A stretch of DNA of 64,000 nt from JADLGL01 sp050184415. GTDB lineage: Bacteria; Pseudomonadota; Alphaproteobacteria; Rhizobiales; Kaistiaceae. The notes under the pieces are model-generated. The model searched no databases and was not told the origin of the DNA. It worked only from the letters and a program-made list of their open reading frames with translations. The position numbers were made by a program, and so were the translations under genes. Position 1 is the stretch's first letter. Every line of letters starts with the position of its first letter. Positions 60,695-64,000 of this stretch are shown here, piece by piece. The stretch is taken from the NCBI GenBank assembly GCA_050184415.1, contig JBFXAJ010000012.1, positions 1 through 64,000 on the forward strand, in the 5' to 3' direction.

Positions 60695-61273
60695 ATGCCC
60701 GAGCCGCGCTTCAGAGCCGCAACCCAAGCCGACGTGGCCGATATCGCGATCCTTACCGATATCGCCGGCGAGGGCATGCCGGTGCGCCTCTGGATGTCCC
60801 GGGCGGGTGCGGGGCAGTCGCCGCTCGAGATCGCGAGGACGCGGGCGCTGCGGGTCGAGGGCGCCTTCACCTATCGCAACGCGCAGGTCGCCACCGTCGG
60901 CGGCGCCGTCGTGGGGCTGATGCTCGGCTATCCGCTGCACGGCGAACCGGACCTTGCCGACGTTCCGCAGATCGCCCGGCCGCTGGTCGAGCTCGAAGGC
61001 GAGGCGACCGGCCATTGGTACGTCAACATCCTCGGCGTCTATCCGGAGCATCGGGGGCAGGGAATCGGCGGGCACCTCCTGCGGATTGCGGACGAGCTTG
61101 GGCGGAAGACCTCGCCGTCTGGAATGGCGATCATCGTCGCCTCGGAAAACGGGGGGGCGTGGCGGCTATACGCGCGGCACGGCTACCGCGAGCTGGGCCG
61201 GCGCAAGGCAGTGCCGGTCCCCGGCGGGCCGACCTCTGCCGAGTGGGTGTTGCTGACCAAGCCGCATGGCTGA
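60695..61273 (+). CDS. GNAT family N-acetyltransferase
   Basis: A 192-residue protein. The acetyl-CoA-binding motif is YVNILGVYPEHRGQGIGGHLL near residues 109-129 (R/Q-x-x-G-x-G/A), and ASENGGAWRLYARHGYRELG follows near 150-170. It transfers an acetyl group to an unidentified amine. A GGAGGA ribosome site lies seven bases before the ATG. It is divergent from the third dehydrogenase and shares its upstream region, but a functional link is only a guess. Confidence 0.85.
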   Translation: MPEPRFRAATQADVADIAILTDIAGEGMPVRLWMSRAGAGQSPLEIARTRALRVEGAFTYRNAQVATVGGAVVGLMLGYPLHGEPDLADVPQIARPLVELEGEATGHWYVNILGVYPEHRGQGIGGHLLRIADELGRKTSPSGMAIIVASENGGAWRLYARHGYRELGRRKAVPVPGGPTSAEWVLLTKPHG

Positions 61274-61347
61274 TGCGCCGCGTTGACCTTCGGCATCGCG
61301 GCCCGAAATGCTAAGCCACCGCACTTTCCGGGATCAGCGGACGAAGC

Positions 61348-62769
61348 ATGGCCGACACGAGCTTTGACGTCATCATCATCGGCGGCGGACCTGGCGGCTA
61401 CGTCGCCGCCGTCCGCGCCGCCCAGCTCGGGCTCAGGACGGCCGTCGCCGAGCGCGCCCATCTCGGCGGCATCTGCCTCAACTGGGGCTGCATCCCGACC
61501 AAGGCGCTGCTCCGCTCCGCCGAGATCTACGGCTATCTCAGCCATGCCGACCGCTTCGGCCTGACCGCCGAGAAGATCGGCTTCGACGCCGCCGCCGTGG
61601 TGGAACGGTCGCGGAAGGTCGCCGGCCAGCTCAGCAAGGGCGTCGACGGCATCCTCAAGAAGAACAAGGTCCCCGTGATCTGGGGCGAGGCGACCATCAC
61701 GGCGCCCGGCAGGATCGCGGTGAAGGGATCGGACGCGCCGGCGCCGCGCGGCGTTCTCGGCGGCGGCGAATACACGGCGAAGCACGTCATCGTCGCGACT
61801 GGAGCGCGGCCTCGCGTGGTCCCGGGCCTCGAGCCGGATGGCGACCGGATCTGGACCTATTTCGAGGCGATGGTCCCGAAGGAGATGCCGAAATCGCTTA
61901 TCGTCGTCGGCTCGGGCGCGATCGGAACCGAGTTCGCGTCATTCTACCGGACGATGGGGGCGGAGGTGACGATCGTCGAGCTCCTGCCGCAGATCCTTCC
62001 GGTCGAGGACGAGGAGGTATCGAAGCTCGTCCGCAAGCAGTTCGAGAAGCAGGGCATCCGCATCCTCACCTCGGCGAAGGTGAGCGGCGTCACCAAAGGC
62101 GCAGACGGCGTCACCGCGACGATCGACCTCGGCGACGGGAAGTCCGAGACGATCACCGCGGAGCGGATGATCTCGGCGGTCGGCGTCGTCGGCAATGTCG
62201 AGGGCATCGGCCTCGAGGCGCTCGGGGTGAAGATCGAGCGCGGGGTCATCGTCACCGACGGCCTCGGCCGCACCAGTATCCCCGGCATCTACGCGATCGG
62301 CGACGTCGCCGGCCCGCCGCTTCTTGCGCACAAGGCCGAGCACGAGGGCATTCTCTGCGTCGAGGCGATCGCGGGCCTCGACCCGCATCCGCTCGACCGG
62401 TCGAAGATCCCGGGCTGTACCTATTGCTCGCCGCAGGTCGCCTCGGTCGGGCTCACGGAAGCAAAGGCCCGCGAGTCGGGCCGCGAGATCCGCGTCGGCA
62501 AATTCCCGTTCGTCGGCAACGGCAAGGCGGTCGCGCTCGGTGAGCCGGATGGCTTCGTCAAGACGATCTTCGATGCCGGCACCGGCCAGCTCCTCGGGGC
62601 CCATCTCGTCGGGCCTGAGGTGACGGAACTGATCCAGGGCTTCGTCATCGCCATGAATCTCGAGACAACCGAGGAAGAGCTGATCCACGCCGTCTTCCCG
62701 CATCCGACCCTGTCGGAAGCCATGCATGAGAGCGTGCTCGCCGCCTACGGCCGGGTCATCCACATCTGA
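61348..62769 (+). CDS. lpdA: Dihydrolipoyl dehydrogenase
   Basis: A 473-residue FAD enzyme that reoxidises lipoyl groups of pyruvate and other 2-oxoacid dehydrogenases. FAD motif IIIGGGPGGYVAA at residues 9-21, redox disulfide in GGICLNWGCIPTKALL, NAD motif IVVGSGAIGTEF, and the C-terminal HAVFPHPTLSE with the catalytic His and Glu. The presence of lipA nearby fits the usual alphaproteobacterial pyruvate dehydrogenase/lipoate neighbourhood. The E1 and E2 genes are not in this window. Confidence 0.96.
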   Translation: MADTSFDVIIIGGGPGGYVAAVRAAQLGLRTAVAERAHLGGICLNWGCIPTKALLRSAEIYGYLSHADRFGLTAEKIGFDAAAVVERSRKVAGQLSKGVDGILKKNKVPVIWGEATITAPGRIAVKGSDAPAPRGVLGGGEYTAKHVIVATGARPRVVPGLEPDGDRIWTYFEAMVPKEMPKSLIVVGSGAIGTEFASFYRTMGAEVTIVELLPQILPVEDEEVSKLVRKQFEKQGIRILTSAKVSGVTKGADGVTATIDLGDGKSETITAERMISAVGVVGNVEGIGLEALGVKIERGVIVTDGLGRTSIPGIYAIGDVAGPPLLAHKAEHEGILCVEAIAGLDPHPLDRSKIPGCTYCSPQVASVGLTEAKARESGREIRVGKFPFVGNGKAVALGEPDGFVKTIFDAGTGQLLGAHLVGPEVTELIQGFVIAMNLETTEEELIHAVFPHPTLSEAMHESVLAAYGRVIHI

Positions 62770-62772
62770 CGG

Positions 62773-63279
62773 CTACGCCGCGCCGAGCGACCAGCGCAGC
62801 ATCGGCTCGCTCGGCGGTTTCACGAATCGCCATTTCCGCTCCTCGATCAGACTGCGGAGGCCCGCCGCGAGCGGGGCGCAGTCGAAATAGCGGATCGCGC
62901 CGGAGGCGAGCACCGGATAGACCGCGAGGGAGCAGCGCAAGCAGCAATGCGCGCCCTTCGGGTAGCCATGGTGGAAGTGCGACCGCATGATCCCGAAGGC
63001 GAGGTCCTTCTCCACCGCCTGGTAGAGCGGCGCGCCGTCATAGCGCGGCCCGAAGGCGTTCCGGCCGGCGAGAAGGAGGCCGGCGCGGAGGAACGTGCCG
63101 ATCGGCGCCCCGGATAGCGCAAAGCCTGCGGGGTGACGGACACGCGGCGGCAGGTCGACTTCGGGGAAGGCCGACAGCGCCCGTGGCACGGCCTCGGCCA
63201 GGAACACGGTGTCGTCCGGCGATAGGCGATGGCCAGCGCGCGCCCCGTCCGCGATCGTCCAGAGCCGTTCGTAGTTCAC
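62773..63279 (-). CDS. Uncharacterised protein with cysteine cluster
   Basis: A 168-residue protein of no recognised family. It starts with GTG (NYERLWTIADGARAG). The C-terminal half has HFHHGYPKGAHCCLRC followed 20 residues later by YFDC: a His/Cys-rich segment that could bind a metal. The end is FVKPPSEPMLRWSLGAA. It is convergent with lpdA, with only three bases between the stop codons. No signal peptide or membrane helix. Confidence 0.55.
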   Translation of the reverse strand: MNYERLWTIADGARAGHRLSPDDTVFLAEAVPRALSAFPEVDLPPRVRHPAGFALSGAPIGTFLRAGLLLAGRNAFGPRYDGAPLYQAVEKDLAFGIMRSHFHHGYPKGAHCCLRCSLAVYPVLASGAIRYFDCAPLAAGLRSLIEERKWRFVKPPSEPMLRWSLGAA

Positions 63280-63418
63280 GGGTTCGCCTGAGAGATGGAA
63301 CCGGGAAGATGCGGCAAGGATAGCGCGGGCCCCGCCGCGCGAACAGCCGTCTGGCGGTTTGCAGCCGTGGGGCCTAGATTCCGCCTTCGGGCCGGCAATC
63401 GGCCTTACGGGGGTGCAC

Positions 63419-63679
63419 GTGCAGAACATCGAGCTCCGCGACGTCGTCGTCTGGGTGATCCTCGGCATCATCGCCGGCGCGATCGCCGATCTTTTCGTGC
63501 CGGGCGGCGGCAATCTCATCGTCTGGCTGATCGCCGGCGTCCTCGGCGCCTTCCTGGGCGGCTTCCTTGCCCGCCGCTTCAACATCCGCCTCAATCTCGG
63601 CAGCGTGTTCGTCGAGCAGATGATAATCGCCATCGTCGGCGCGATCATCGTCCTCATCATCGCCCGGATCATCTTCTGA
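63419..63679 (+). CDS. GlsB/YeaQ/YmgE family small membrane protein
   Basis: An 86-residue protein with three membrane helices: VVVWVILGIIAGAIADLFVP, LIVWLIAGVLGAFLGGFLA and MIIAIVGAIIVLIIARIIF. This is the transglycosylase-associated (YeaQ) family, with stress-linked but unclear function. The GTG at 63419 has ACGGGGG upstream; GTG 63413 and TTG 63359 are other options. In alphaproteobacteria a gene of this family often lies near lpdA and lipA, as here. Confidence 0.85.
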   Translation: MQNIELRDVVVWVILGIIAGAIADLFVPGGGNLIVWLIAGVLGAFLGGFLARRFNIRLNLGSVFVEQMIIAIVGAIIVLIIARIIF

Positions 63680-63732
63680 GGCCGCGACGCGCCGTCGCTT
63701 GACCGGCGGCGGCGCAACGGCCACGCCTAGGC

Positions 63733-64000
63733 ATGGTCACGATCCTCGACAGGACAGAGTCCCCGGCGGAGCTGCGCCCGCGCCATCCCGAGAAGGCGCA
63801 CCGGCCCGACAGCCCGATCCTCCGCAAGCCGGACTGGATCCGCGTCCGCGCGCCGGGCTCGCCGGTCTATCGCGAGACCCGCGACATCGTCCGCGCCAAC
63901 GGCCTCCTCACGGTATGCGAGGAGGCGGCGTGCCCGAACATCGGCGAGTGCTGGTCGGAGCGGCACGCCACCTTCATGATCCTCGGCGACACCTGCACGC
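63733..64000 (+). CDS. lipA: Lipoyl synthase, 5' part cut by window end
   Basis: The first 89 codons of LipA are present, starting MVTILDRTESPAELRPRHPE. The N-terminal auxiliary cluster motif C-x4-C-x5-C is visible (VCEEAACPNIGECW), followed by ERHATFMILGDTCT just before the radical-SAM CxxxCxxC motif, which lies beyond the edge. LipA inserts two sulfurs into octanoyl groups to make lipoyl cofactors for the enzymes that LpdA serves. The frame is open to the last base. Confidence 0.95.
   Translation, partial: MVTILDRTESPAELRPRHPEKAHRPDSPILRKPDWIRVRAPGSPVYRETRDIVRANGLLTVCEEAACPNIGECWSERHATFMILGDTCT

Overview
The window is GC-rich chromosomal DNA from an alphaproteobacterium, most likely of the order Hyphomicrobiales (Rhizobiales). 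The evidence is the gene order str-S10-spc-alpha ending in rplQ, the run glmU-glmS-DUF502-recG-sdhE-mfd with an IalB-type protein, the Rhizobiales-porin signature in two small proteins, and the lpdA-GlsB-lipA order. No prophage, insertion sequence or CRISPR array was seen.

Layout. 1-1768: palindromic repeats, an exported phytase/esterase-like protein, then the promoter and leader of the str operon. 1769-20106: an unbroken translation block, rpsL-rpsG-fusA-tuf, then S10, spc and alpha clusters with secY, adk and rpoA, closed by a strong terminator at 20133. 20180-25127: a reductase, a DegQ-type protease, rarA and a CcdA-like protein, with a hairpin-rich spacer after rarA. 25207-36409: cell-wall precursor synthesis (glmU, glmS) and DNA repair (recG, mfd) with sdhE and an IalB-like protein. 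36471-44377: a UbiH-like hydroxylase, two YeeE/YedE half-transporters, TerC, a quinone oxidoreductase and a two-gene molybdenum hydroxylase whose active site departs from xanthine dehydrogenase. 44554-48951: accessory envelope and exported proteins plus tRNA-Ser(UGA). 48996-52926: a decayed oxidase, a TMEM175-like channel, a histidine kinase, a RibD-like reductase and a tiny membrane protein.

53028-60314 is the most interesting part. Three paralogous periplasmic PQQ-dependent alcohol dehydrogenases lie in tandem on the minus strand. They keep the metal- and PQQ-site residues and the extra Asp associated with lanthanide enzymes. They also share unusual motifs: CCGAQTR in place of the usual vicinal-cysteine context, and a Cys beside the metal-binding Asn. 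Each has its own ribosome site and each is followed by a hairpin, and the DNA upstream of each carries two copies of a 13-bp box, CCCGnnC(A/G)GG(T/G)GA. Debris of a YafY-type regulator and an epoxide hydrolase lies between the first two. No cytochrome, XoxJ-like or PQQ-synthesis gene is in the window, so the electron acceptor and substrate are unknown.

60695-64000: a GNAT acetyltransferase, lpdA, an unknown cysteine-containing protein, a GlsB-like membrane protein and the 5' end of lipA, cut by the window edge.
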